Assembly: GCF_905171775.1 (NCBI RefSeq)
Contig: NC_053491.1
Span: forward strand, 134,724,483-134,788,482
Length of the DNA: 64,000 nt
Source: Rana temporaria
Taxonomy: Eukaryota; Chordata; Amphibia; Anura; Ranidae
Direction: 5' to 3'
Notes under the pieces: model-generated
What the model saw: only the letters and a program-made list of their open reading frames with translations
Told to the model about the DNA's origin: nothing
The model's database searches: none
Program-made: the position numbers and the translations under genes
Shown here: positions 43,124 to 54,896 of the stretch, in pieces
How positions within the stretch are numbered: position 1 is the stretch's first letter
Layout of the letters: each line of letters opens with the position of its first letter

Positions 43124-44724
43124 AGTGGATGTAAACCCGAAAAAAAAATCATTAAGGCTTGTACAGTATAGGATTGTGTGTCATCTGTGCCCAGTCTTGC
43201 CACAAAGAGTTAATCCAGCTCTGAGCAATCCTCGTATCTTTTTTAAGTAAGATAAAAACTGATACACAGAGAAGTAGGAGTCAGTTCTTCCCCCTTGCTG
43301 TGACAGAAAGGTGATTTACATATCTCATGCACTCCCCTCCTTTCTTCTTTGGCTCTCCCAGGATTGTCTGCTTCACACGTCAGCATGATTCTGCATTCTG
43401 AAGTCGTGTGGTGACTTTTCTGGGTTTTGACTGGATGTTAGTGATCATAGCAGGAGTTCAGTGTAAGAAATGCACAGGAGAAAATGCATGTTGACAAGGG
43501 GAGTGTAGAGATGAGTGGAGAGTCTATGGACATCACGACCCCACCCACCGAGCTCCGGACAACAGACCCACCCACAGAATCTGGAGTTTTTTGGGTCTCA
43601 TAACAGACAGATGGGAGACATTTGACAGGTAAGGATACATGCAGGAGAGGGAAGAATATGCAATCCCAAACTGGTCTTTTTACAGATACCTGCAAGTCAG
43701 GCATGCCCTGGACCCACAATTTGGGAGGAAGGTACCAGAGTGGAGAAAATGGCCCTTCTCAGGAAAGTGGTCAATGCTAGGACATTTAAAGGATTAATCT
43801 CTGATATGTATAGGTGTATAAGTAAGGCAGGTCAGGAAGGAGAGATAGAACCTAACAGTAGGACCAAATGGGAGAGGGATATTGGATCAATAACTGAGCA
43901 ATGGAATCGTATTCTGGCATTAGGGCTCAATGTCTCACTAATCCTCCCTCACAGATTGTATCACATTTAGATTTGGTACATAGGTCGTATTATACGCCCT
44001 TGAAGCTGTTCACATTTCGGAGAAGACCAGGTGCGAAAAATGCTAAAGATGTGGGGATAGGAGGGATGACTTGGTACACATGGTCTGGCGATGTCCCAGG
44101 CTATATAGGTATTGGAAGGGGATAATAGATAACATTTATTTTGTATTTGGGACATTGCGTAGTCTTGGAGGCCAACATTTGTGTCCTGGGGCTCATGGAA
44201 GGAATGGTATGTCAGGAGACAGGCAGATTGCAATAAATAGATGCCTGTTTCAAGAGAGGAAACTGACAGCACAGAAATGGTAAACAAAAGATCCCCAACG
44301 GTAGTAAAATGGATGAAAGTGGTAAAATATATGATTGAGAAAGAGAAATTTATATATAGAAAGAGGGGAAAGAGCAAGAAATGAGAGGATATGGAAGTGA
44401 TGGTTAGAGGTGGGCTAACCCCAGTTATAAAACAATGGAAGTGGGTGTGTAGGGGGAAGGAAAGGACGGAAGAAAGGTATAAGTGTGTAGGATGAATGAG
44501 AGGAGAGGGAGGGGAATGGGGAGAGGGAGGGGAATGGGGAGGGGAGGGGGCGATGTAGAGAGAATGTATTTTTTTACTATTTATGTATTGTTGTAATTAT
44601 TTTGTATTTTCTAAAAAAATTATTTTATTTTTAAAAAAAAAGGATACATGAAGGAGGCATGTACAGTATATCCTTATAGACAACCAAGTGGTTTAGAAAG
44701 GATAAGAGTGGATTTACATCCACT
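43124..44724. mobile_element. TTAA-flanked element split by a LINE fragment
   Basis: TTAA (43120) with AGTGGATGTAAACCCG at the left; GTGGATTTACATCCACT and TTAA (44725) at the right. Without the LINE insertion at 43648-44639 it would be roughly 600 bases. Confidence 0.7.
43648..44639 (+). mobile_element. L1/Tx1-like LINE 3' fragment with 17-bp duplication
   Basis: AAGGATACATGCAGGAG (43631-43647) and AAGGATACATGAAGGAG (44640-44656) flank it. It ends in an A-rich tail (TTTTAAAAAAAA). The interior, with frameshifts, encodes an L1-type ORF2 C-terminal region: RTKWERDIG, then HRSYYTPLKLF, then DDLVHMVWRCPRLYRYWKG-like sequence, the last resembling the L1 cysteine/histidine motif. The copy is 5'-truncated, as is usual for LINE insertions. 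Confidence 0.75.
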
Positions 44725-45139
44725 TTAAGGGCTGGCTTGCACTATAGCAGAGAACTGCATTTTTCGGGAGAAAACACAGTTTTTCATTAGAACACACAGG
44801 AAACCAATGTTTTTCTGTGTGCCCTGTCAGCCCTCCCTGGCAGCCATCAGCTACAGGGAAGTGTAGAACAATTCAGACATGTTGCATTTTTCTGCACCAC
44901 CCTGCAGATGAGCTCAGTCGAAATGCACTCAAAATGTCTGCAGCAGAAATCACCCACTGACTAAATGGGTCAGGGATTCCCTACCCTGCTGAACACATCG
45001 AAAAATGGGATGTTGTTGGCATTCTCATAGCCCCGCTCAGCTGTGTTGATATTTTGTCTCCTTCCGGGGAGATGTCATGTAACATATTACTGTGATAATA
45101 CCAAATATAAACATGCAATCAGTAACTGCAACAAGATGT

Positions 45140-46490
45140 GTAGACTCGGACATTGGCTGTTTGTCCGTTCGGCGAACAGCCAACAATTTGGAGTGTTCGT
45201 GGCAAATTCAAAAAGCCGCGGAACACCCTTTAAAAGTCTATAGGAGAAATCAAAAGTGTTAATTTTAAAGGTTAATATGCAAGTTATTGTCATAAAAAGT
45301 GTTTGGGGACCTGAGTCCTGCCCCAGGGGGCATGTATCATTGCAAAAAAAGTTTTAAAAGACGGCCGGGGTTCAAAGTCATTAAAGGAAACGGCAGGGGT
45401 TCCCCCCGTCATGTCATTAGGTAACCCCTGCTTTCTCCTTACGCAAGGAGAAAGCTGGGGGTTACCCAATGACGTGGACGGGTGACCCCGCCCCCTCTTA
45501 TGCGTCATGGGGGTTTTGTTTCTCGCTGGGAGACTGAGTGTGTGGAAACTGGAGCATCGCTGGAGAATGGATCATCGTTGGACATGGACAGACGGGATTA
45601 CATTGCTGGACTGGATTACATTGCTGGAATTTATTTTTTATTTTTAATAAAGGACTGTCCCAAGCTGTGTCTGTTTGTTCTTTACAATTTACACTTTATT
45701 TGTGAAATGGTATGGGTACAATGTACCTCGTTACCAATTCACATAGGGGGGCTGGGATCTGGAGTTCCCCTTTGTTAAAGGGGGGTTCCAGATTCCTATA
45801 AGCCCCTTGCCTGCAGACCCCCACAACCACTGGTCAAGGGTTGTGGGGATGAGGCCCTTGCCCCCATCAACATGGGGACATCCTCCCCATGTTGAGGGCA
45901 TGTGGCCTGGTACGGTTCAGGAGGGGGGATGCTCTCTCATCCCCCCTCTTTTCCTGCAGCCTGCCAGGTTGCGTGATCGGATAAGGGTCTGGTATGAGTT
46001 TTTGGGGTTCCCTTAATATCCATACCAGACCTGATATCGAATTTGGGGGGACCCCCATGCTTTTTTTGTTCCCCTTAATATTCATACCAGACCCAAAGGG
46101 CCTGGTAATGGACTGGGGGGACCCCTGCCATTTTTTTCAATGACTTTGATCTGTATTGCCGGGACCCGACAATTTATGAATATCTGCAAGTAGTTTTAAA
46201 TTATTATTTTTTCCTTTAGAAATTACATTTTGTGCAGGGACAGTTCTAAGCATGGGAAACATGCGCTACTTTACAGGTATACTATAGACAGCCCCAGGTA
46301 TGAAATTTAAAGCAATATTTCACTTTTAGTGTTTCACTGTAAGCATTAAAATCACTGCTTCAGAAAAAATTCTGTTTTTTTAACTTTTTTTGCATTGATA
46401 CATGTCCCCTGGGACAGGACCCAGGTCCCCAAACACTTTTTATGACAATAGCTTGCATATTAACCCTTTAAATTAGCATTTTCAGGGCAG
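45140..46490 (+). mobile_element. GTTCGG-ended family copy, nearly complete
   Basis: Left part: GTCCGTTCGGCGAAC, AATATGCAAGTTATTG and CATGTATCATTGCAAAAAAA. Right part: the same blocks inverted (GCATTGATACATGTCCCC, AATAGCTTGCATATTAACC). Between them lie AATAAA (45647) and the GC-rich module shared with 3007-3560. The element is therefore an inverted-repeat transposon-like unit with an internal poly(A) signal and no coding region. Confidence 0.65.
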
Positions 46491-46661
46491 TGGGTTAACT
46501 CATTACAGAATGTGAAAAAGTAAATAACTGTCATGAAATACTAAGCTCCTACATACAGGGTCTGCAGAAAATAAGAAAAATAAGTAAATGTGATCAAACT
46601 GTCCAAAAGTCTAGACAAGCAACATTAATAATACTGTGTTTATGATTAACTCAATTTTCAG

Positions 46662-46877
46662 GTACAGTGACGGTTATTGTAAGAGTAACACGTGTAAATG
46701 AATTTGATCCGAAACCATTAGTAAATGTGTTTCAAGTGGCTGAAAACAGCCCAATTGATGCATTTGTTGGAACAACCAGAGTTACAGATATAGACTGGCC
46801 ATTTGACAATATCAAGTTCAGTTTTGCTGGAGGGGATTATGGTAACCCACCAAAGTTCTACATAGAGTCAGACACAG
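46662..46877 (+). CDS. Cadherin-related exon I (residues 363-435)
   Basis: Acceptor CAATTTTCAG, donor GTAAGG, phase 1 to 1, the longest exon here. It ends the fourth EC repeat (TVTVIVRVTRVNEFDPKP, with RVNEFDP in place of DVNDNxP). It then starts the fifth (NVFQVAENSPIDAFVGTTRV, TDIDWPFDN). VAEN and TDID are calcium-type motifs. It ends at ESDTG, continued by exon J. Confidence 0.92.
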
Positions 46878-47084
46878 GTAAGGTGCTCACTTTTGTAGTA
46901 ATTTTAACCATTTACTGTTTGGGCTGTCTAAAGAGCATCAGATGAATTATAGTCCAATCTGATAACACCACATGAAGGTAGATGTTAGAGAATTCAGAAT
47001 TGCTTTATTCATCTGTCAAGCTCCTCACTAAAACACACAAACTGGTTGTGTTCAGTATTCATCAGCAACCTTGTGTTTCTACAT

Positions 47085-47089
<5 letters not shown>

Positions 47090-47155
<66 letters not shown>
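47090..47155 (+). repeat. (GT)n microsatellite
   Basis: About 31 uninterrupted TG dinucleotides followed by a short TATATATG tract. A typical vertebrate microsatellite, likely length-polymorphic. Confidence 0.95.
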
Positions 47156-47162
<7 letters not shown>

Positions 47163-47170
47163 TATATATA

Positions 47171-48549
47171 TTTTTTTGCATATTTGTCACACTTAAATTA
47201 CTCAGATCATCAAACAAATTTTATTATCACACAAAGATAACCCGAGTAAATAAAAAATGCAGTTTTTAAATGATGGTTTCATTTATTAAGGCAAAAAAAA
47301 GTTGTCCAAACCTGCCTGGCTTTATGTGAAAAAGTTATTGCCCTCTAAACCTAATAAATGGTTGTGCCACCCTTGGTGGCAACAACTGTAATCAAGTGTT
47401 TACAATAACTGGCAATGAGTCTTTCACATTGCTGTGGAGCAATTTTAGCGCACTCTTCTTTGCAAAATTGTTTTATTTCAGCCACATTGGAGGGTTTTCC
47501 AGCATGAAAGTCCTGTGTAAGGTCAGGATTAAGCATCTCAATTGGATTTAAGTCTGGACTAGGTCACTCCAAATCTAAATGTTGCTTTGTTTGAACCATT
47601 TGGAGGCTGAGGTCACAACTTAATGGCTGGACATTCTCCTTTAAGATTTTCTGTTAGAGCTCAGAATTTATGGTTCCATCAATTATGGTAAGTCGTCCAG
47701 GTCCTGAAGCTGCAAAGCAGCCCCAGACCACCACACTACCACCACCATGTCTGACTGTTGGTATGATGTTCTTGTTATGAAATGCTGTATTAGTTGCCAG
47801 ATGTAACGGGACGCACACCTTCCAAAAAGTAAGATTTTTGTCTCATCAGTCTACAGAATTTTTGTCTAAAAGTCTTGGGGATAATCAAGATGTTTTTTGG
47901 TGAGATGAGCCTCTGTGTTCTTTTTGGATGCCATTTTTTCCCAGTCTCTTTCTTATTGTTGAATCATGAACACTGATCTTTCCTGAGGTCTGCAGTTCTT
48001 TAGATGTTGTTATGACCTCCTGGATCAGTCATCGTCATGCTCTTAAGGGTAATTTTTGTAGGCTGGCCACTCCTGGGAAGGTTCACCACTGTTCCAAGTT
48101 ATCTCCATTTGTGGATAACGGCTCTCCCCGTGGTTCACTAGAGTTCCAAAGCCTTAGAAATGGCTTTGAACTCATCTTAGATCGGTACATGTACATTACT
48201 TTGTTTCTAATCTGTTCTTGAATTTTTTTAGATTGTTATGATGTGGGGCTGTTTGTGATCTGTTGGCATGCTTTACTTTGTCAGACAGCTCATACCTGGG
48301 TGTGGCAAGTGAAATTTAACTCAGCCTTCCAAAAAATTGTGGTTAATCACAGTTCATTCATGATTCGGCATGGGAGGGGACAATTACTTTTTCACATAGG
48401 GCTAGTCAGGTTTGAACAGCTTTTTTCCTTAATAAATTAAAATTTTATTTTAAAACTGCATCATGGATATTACTCAGGTTATTCTTGTGTAATATTAAAA
48501 TTTGTTTGATGATCTGAATAATTTATGTGTGAGAAATATGCAAAAAGAA
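47171..48549 (-). mobile_element. Tc1/mariner-type element with 100-base inverted ends
   Basis: The left end (TTTGCATATTTGTCACAC, CAGATCATCAAACAAATTTT) is answered in reverse at the right (AAAATTTGTTTGATGATCTG, GTGTGAGAAATATGCAAA). On the minus strand, 47,354-47,536 encodes a Tc1-like transposase C-terminus (EIKQFCKEECAKIAPQQCER, then VATKGGTTIY). The rest of the frame is broken. It has the mid-length structure of old TA-inserting elements. Confidence 0.7.
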
Positions 48550-48674
48550 AAAAAAATCAGGAGGGGGCAATTTTTTTTTTTACAAATAAACATTGTATGT
48601 GCTATTGAATCTGCCCATCAATGAGAATTTAAGACATGAGACTTTGCTGATGTACAAAACTGTGTAAACATACA

Positions 48675-49368
48675 GGGGCAGATTTGCGTAGATCTGCGGC
48701 TTTGTGAATCAAGTTTTACGGGCAAGTGCTTGATTCACAAAGCACTTGCCTGTAAATTTGCGGCGGCGTAGCGTAAATCCCCCGGTGCAAGTCTGCCAAA
48801 TTCAAATGATCCGGGTAGGGGGCGTGGATCATTTAAATTAGGCACGTTCCCGCGCCGAACGTACTGCGCATGCACCGTCCCTAAATTTTACCGACGTGCA
48901 TTGCGCTAAATGACGTCGCAAGGACGTCATTGGTTTCGACGTGAACGTAAATGCCGTCCAGCCCCATTCACGGACGAGTTACGCAAACGATGTAAAATTT
49001 TCAAATTTCGACGCGGGAACGACGGCCATACTTAACATTGAGTACGCCACCTAGGGGGCATGTTTATCTTTACGCCTCGTATCTCTTACGGAAACGGCGT
49101 AAATGTACTGCGACGGGCAAGCGTACGTTCGTTTGCCTAACGACGTAACGACTCATTCGCATATTCTACACCGACCGCAATGGAAGCGCCACCTAGCGGC
49201 CAGCGAAAATATTGCACCCTAAGATACGACGGCGCAGGCCGTCGTATCTTAGGCATGTTTAAGTGTATCTCAGTTTGAGAATACATTTAGACATATGACG
49301 GGCTTAGATTCGGAGTTACGTCGGCGTAACTGCTGATACGCCGCCGTAACTCTTTGAGAATCTGGCCC
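48675..49368. mobile_element. CpG-rich GGGCCAGATTCA-ended element, copy 5
   Basis: It starts GGGGCAGATTTGCGTAG and ends TTGAGAATCTGGCCC. Family blocks GCGCCACCTAGCGGCCAGCG and AAGATACGACGGCG are present, plus TGACGTC and GACGTCAT sites. Confidence 0.75.
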
Positions 49369-49615
49369 ACAGACTTCTTTAATCCAAGATACAAACTGAA
49401 TACCCTTACAATGTGCATAGTAGGGATGGGTGAATCTGCTTGGGTTCTCGCCATCAAGAGTTTGGCAAGTCCTGTTTGAAATGTGATGAACCTAAATCTA
49501 GTGAGGAATCACATTTTAGTTTTTGGGGAAAAAACGCTGTTAATAAATTATGGATATTTTTTGGGTTATCAGACAAGCTACTGTCAAAAAAGACAAGGGA
49601 GGCTGGGCACTGCTA

Positions 49616-51564
49616 CAGTGCCTTGAAAAAGTATTTATACTTTTTGGAATTTTCCACATTTTGTCAGGTTACAATCAAAAATATTAATGTATTTTATTGG
49701 GATTGTATGTGATAGACTAACACAAAGAAGAACATAATCGTGAAGTGGAAGGAAAATGATAAATAGTTTTCCATTTTTCTTTTTTTACAAATAAATATCT
49801 GAAAAGTGTGGTGTGCATTTGTATTCAGCCCCCTTTACTCTGATACCCCTAACTAAAATGTAGTGGAGCCAATTGCCTTCAGAAGTCACCCAATTGGTAA
49901 ATAGAGTCCACTTGTGTGTAATTTAATCTCTTAGAGAACCTTAGTGAATAAACAGCATCATGAAGGCCAAGGAACACATCAGACAGGTCAGGGATAAAGT
50001 TGTGGAGAAGTTTAAAGCGGGTTAGATTATAAAAAAAACAATTCAAACCATCATCTGAAAATGTAAAGAGTATGGCCCAACTGCAAACATACCAAGACAT
50101 GGTCGTCCACCTAAACTGACAGGCTGATCAAGCAGAGCATTCAGAGAAGCAGCCAAGAGACCCATAGTAACTCTGGAGGAGCTGCAGAGATCCACAGTTC
50201 AGGTGGGAAAATCTGTCCACAGGACAACTATTAGGCCCCGTACACACGATAGAATCCATCCGCAGATAAATCCCAGCAAATGGGTTTCTGCGGATAGATC
50301 CTATGGTGTGTACACGCCAGCGGATCTGTTTCCGCGGAGAAATCTCCTCTGGGATGGATTCCAGCAGATCGGATATTTGCTGTGCTGCACAACAAATCCA
50401 TCTGCTGGAATCCATTCCAACGGATGGATCCGCTCGTCTGTACAGACTTACCGGATCCATTCGTCCAAAGGGATTCCCCGCACGCGTCGTAATGATTTGA
50501 CGCATGCGTGGAATTCCTTATATGACAGCGTCGCGCCCGTCGCCGCGTCATAATCGCGGCGACGGCGCGACACGTCATCGGCAGAGGATTTCCGCGCGGA
50601 TTTCAATGCGATGGTGTGTACACTCCATCCCATCGAAATCAGCGGAAATCTTTGAGAGGATTTATCCGTGGAAACGGTCCGCTGGACCGTATCTGCGGAT
50701 AAATCCTCTCGTGTGTATGGGGCCTTAGTTGTGCACTCCACAAATCTGCCCTTTATGGAAGAGTGGCAAACAGAAAGCCATTGCTCAAAGAAAGCCATAA
50801 GAAGTCTCATTTGTAGCTTGTGAGAAGCCATGTGGGGTAATGCAAACAAGCATGTGGAAGAAGGTGCTCTGGTCCGATGAGACAAAAATTTTACTTTTTT
50901 GGCCTAAAAGCAAAATTCTATGTGTGGCTGAAAACTAACACTGCACATCACCCTAAACACACAATCCCCACCGTGAAACATGGTGGTGGCAGCATCATGT
51001 TGTGAGGATGCTTTTCTTCAGCAAGGACAGGGAAGCTGGTCAGAGTTGATGGAAAGGTGGATGAAGCCAAATACAGGGCAATCTTAGAGGGCAATCTTAG
51101 AAGAATACCTGTTATAATCTGCAAAAGACTTGAGACTGGGGTGGAGGTTCACCTTCCAGCCTAAATCCAATTGAGAATCTGTGGCAAGACCCAAAAATTG
51201 CTGTTCACAGGCACTATCTAACCAATCTTACAGAGCTTGAGTTGTTTTTCAAAGAAGAATGGCCAAAAATGTCAGAACAAGAAAGGAAAAAATTGGACGG
51301 GGCTTTGAAAGCCCCAAAAGACACTTGGATTTGAAACAGTGGTTTTGAATTAGAAAATGCTATTGATACAAACATTTAAAATCCATAAAAAATTTAAACA
51401 ATTAAAAAAACATTTATAATTTTCCTTCAACTTCACAGTTATGTGCCACTTTGTGTTGGTCTATCACATAAAATCCCAATAAAATACATTTACGTTTTTA
51501 GTTGTAACATGACAAGGGTTATGACTACTATTTCAAGGGGTATGATTACTATTTTAAGGCACTG
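49616..51564 (+). mobile_element. Second Tc1 transposon, split by a MITE
   Basis: TA flanks (49614-49615 and 51565-51566). The ends CAGTGCCTTGAAAAAGTATT and the right terminus AAGGCACTG are inverted repeats. The transposase region (49,960-51,330) has many stops, but GKSVHRTT, WKKVLWSDETK and KHGGGSIM are readable. The 491-base MITE interrupts it at 50234. Confidence 0.85.
50234..50724. mobile_element. 491-base MITE, copy 2 (TTA duplication)
   Basis: It is flanked by TTA (50231-50233 and 50725-50727) inside the Tc1 transposase. Apart from a few substitutions it is the reverse complement of 14492-14982 and has the same length. The identity suggests both copies moved recently relative to most repeats here. 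Confidence 0.88.
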
Positions 51565-51700
51565 TATGTGCAGCAAGAAGAAGGTTCAAGCCAACATTGA
51601 TAATACAGAAATCTTTTAAATAACGTGCCTTAAATGTGTACATGGTGTTATGGAGCAGTTCTCATAAACAGTCTCAGCTATAGTGTACACTGACCACTGA

Positions 51701-51963
51701 GGCCCCGTACACACGTCCGAGGAACTCGACGTGCCAAACACATCGAGTTCCTCGTCGAGTTCAGTGTTGAAGCCGCCGAGGATCTCGACTTTCCTCATTG
51801 AACAACGAGGAAATAGAGAACATGTTCTCTATTTGGCCCGACGAGTTCCTTGTCGGCTTCCTCGCTGAAAAGTGTACACACGACCGAGTTTCTTGGCAGA
51901 ATCCAGCTCCGGTCGAGTTTCTGGCTGAATTCTGCCGAGAAACTCGGTCGTGTGTATGGGGCC
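51701..51963. mobile_element. 263-base MITE with CCCCGTACACACGTCCGAGG ends
   Basis: It starts GGCCCCGTACACACGTCC and ends GTCGTGTGTATGGGGCC. Inside, GAGTTCCTCGTCGAGTT and GAGAAACTCGGTCG recur on both strands. It belongs to the same terminal family as the 491-base MITEs. Confidence 0.7.
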
Positions 51964-52081
51964 TCACAGAACATATTTGACCAGCAGATAGAAATTGCAC
52001 AGTAGTTCACTGAGGTTGTCCCTGTTCTAACTGAAGCCAAATTTTCCTACCTCTGGCTAATTTCTATCAAACGCACATTAA

Positions 52082-52545
52082 AGCGGAGTTCCACCCAAAA
52101 GTGGAACTTCTGCTTAAACCATTTCTCGCCCCCTTACTATTTTGGGGGGGGGGTGGGGCCTTCGTTAGGAGTGGGACTTCCTGTCCCATTTCTTCCTTCC
52201 ACCCAGGGACCGCTTAGGTGACTCGTCATATCGCCTTAGGCCGCCCTCCCTGTAGGCGATCACCTGGGACACGTGACAGGTCCCAGGCGATCACCTGTCC
52301 TCTCCTAGAGCACAGCGCGGCTCGCGCATGCACAGGTAGTGCCTGGCCGTGAAGCCGAAAGCTGTCACGGCCGGGTGCCCACAGTCTGAATGGAGGCGCC
52401 GGCGGAGAGGGGGGAGACGAGCGACGCTCCGGGAGGCCGCATCGCTGGAAAGTGGAGCAGGTAAGTGTCTGTTTATTAAAAGCCAGCAGCTAATATTTTT
52501 GTAGCTGCTGACTTTTAATAAACACTAACAGACTGGAACTCTGCT
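52082..52545. mobile_element. TTAA-flanked GGAGTTCCAC element, copy 3
   Basis: TTAA (52078) with AGCGGAGTTCCACCC at the left; GACTGGAACTCTGCT and TTAA (52546) at the right. GTAGCTGCTGACTTTTAATA recurs near the right end as in copy 1. Confidence 0.7.
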
Positions 52546-52601
52546 TTAAGTATTAAGAGCCAATATAAGTTATAAGCGGGGAAAATGTGTCCAGGAACAG
52601 A

Positions 52602-53323
52602 GGGCCAGATTCACATACCTTTGCGGCGGCGTAACGTATCCCGTTTACGTTACTCCGCCGCAAGTTTTCAGCGTAAGTGCTTGATTCACAAAGCACTTGC
52701 CTGTAAACTTGCGGCGGCGTAGCGTAAAGCCGTCCGGCGCAAGCCCGCCTAATTCAAATGGGGCATGTACCATTTAAATTTGGCGCGTTCCCGCGCCGAA
52801 CGTACTGCGCATGCTCCGTTTTGAAATTTCCCACCGCGCTTTGCGCGAAATGACGTCGCCCCGATGTAATGTTTTGAACGGCGACGTGCGTTATGTCCTT
52901 TCGTATTCCCGGACGACTTACGCAAAAAAAAAAAAAATTAAATTCGAGGCGGGAACGACGGCCATACTTTAACATGGGCTGTCTAATATTACACCACCTA
53001 AATAGCAATCGCAACTTTACGACGGGAAAAAACGACTAGCGACGACGTAAGAGAATGCGACGAACGCGCGTACCTTCGCGGATCGCCGTAAACAGCTAAT
53101 TTGCATACCCGATGCGGAAAACGACGCGAACTCCACCCAGCGGTCGCCGAAGTATTGCATCCTAAGATCCGAAGGCGTACAAAACTGTACGCCTGTCGGA
53201 TCTTAGCCAAATGCCGTTGTATCTTTGTTTGTGAATTACAAATAAAGATACGACACGGCAAATTTGAAAGTACGCCGGAGTATCAGCAGATACTCCGGCG
53301 TACTTTTTCTGTGAATCTGGCCC
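52602..53323. mobile_element. CpG-rich GGGCCAGATTCA-ended element, copy 6
   Basis: It starts GGGCCAGATTCACATACC and ends TCTGTGAATCTGGCCC. It is the closest full relative of copy 1 (shared GCGCATGCTCCGTTTTGAAA and GGGAACGACGGCCATACTTT) and runs in the same direction. Confidence 0.8.
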
Positions 53324-53754
53324 AAAATATTTTTAATCAGGGAGAACTGGCCAAAATGTACTAAAGAAAATGAGTACAGCAGGTGTTTTACTAAAAGAAT
53401 TAAAAGGCTGCAGACGACACAGCAGTCGAAAATTGCCCAGCAAAAGTACAGTTTTAATCAAGGATAATATGCCTAACCTAACATTTATTTTATTTATGGG
53501 CATGGGGTGTACAGTGAATGTGAGTGATATCATGTGAGGTGGTTTAGGTGCACACTGTTCTTGCACTTAGCTTTGCAACAGAGTGCTGTGAGAAAAAACA
53601 GCTCCAAGAACAGACAGTCAGTAATGTGGTGAGTGAATCGGGTAGATAACAAGTGCATGTTTAGCTTTGTGTACATAAAACATAAAAAAATTATATAAAC
53701 ATAATAAAAAAAAAAATGCCCAAAAAATAAAACCCCAGAATAGCCCAATATTAA

Positions 53755-54233
53755 TGCGGAGGTTCACCCTAAAACAATTATATACCATTTCATCCAGCAT
53801 ACTGCCGACATGTACAGTATGCTGTTTTGTTTTTTTTGCGCTGTACATACCGTTTAATCGTTCTTTTTCTTTTCAGACTCCCGCGGGGAATAGGCGTTCC
53901 TATGAAGAGGCGTATAAGATTGACGTGCGGCTAAGGCGCGTCACGCGTTCCGAAAATAGCCGGACTGGGACTCGGCTCTATACGGCGCTATACGGCGCCT
54001 GCGCACAGACTAGGAGCTGGCTGCACAGGCGCCATATATAGCCGAGTGTGTGACGCGCCTTAGCCGCACGTCAATCATCTACGCCTCTTCATAGGAACGC
54101 CTATTCCCCACGGGAGTCTGAAAAGAAAAAGAACAATTAAACGGTATGTACAGCGCAAAAAAAAACAGCACTTTACATGTCGGCAGTATGCTGGATGGAA
54201 TGGTATAAAATTGTTTTAGGGTGAACCTCCGCT
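53755..54233. mobile_element. 479-base near-perfect foldback element
   Basis: TTAA at 53751 and 54234. From GCGGAGGTTCACCCTAAAAC at the left to GTTTTAGGGTGAACCTCCGC at the right, the two halves are complementary almost throughout. Only the middle (about 53,965-54,020) differs, with TATACGGCGC in direct repeat. No coding potential is present. Confidence 0.85.
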
Positions 54234-54896
54234 TTAAGAACAAATAAGGCAGAAAAGGGATTGATTGTTCAAAGAGCTAGCAATCAAAATTAAAGTACAA
54301 TGTCCTAATTGACCCTATGCATTTTATCAGCATTCCCTATTCTTTTCATATTATAGCTTCCAATGCACTGACACTATGGCTGCTCTCTGACACCCCTCTT
54401 TCATAGTAAGGAGACTGCTTTATCCAAAAACCACCTTATATTAGTGCTTTTAACTCTGCTGGCCAGAATTTAAAGGCCATGCATAACCAATATAACTTCT
54501 TTGGGACTTCAAATCCTGAACCTGCAGGATTCACCCCAACCCTTTGTAGCAACAAACCTAAACCTCATCCCTAGTAAAAAATGAGCCTAAAGTTTCATCT
54601 TCTGGCTTCAAGGCAGACAAAAAGATATTCTATACATTTATTTTTCATATTTACCTAAATAAAACAACTAAAAATGTCTTATTATTTTTTTTTTTTTTTA
54701 GTCCTGATCATAATAAATGAAGAAATGATCTACAAAATTATTATACATTCCCTTTCAGCAATTCATTTCTTTATTTATACCTACAGCCTCCTCACTGGAC
54801 AGTGTATCAGCATCACATGTTAAGTGAGCAAGGAGCTGGCCCACCAAATAATAAATCTGACCAGGAATACAGCAGAGGGAACTTAACCACTAGGCT

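Noticed and set aside
47046..47269. Cys-Val repeat open frame
   Set aside because: It is the translation of the (GT)n microsatellite.
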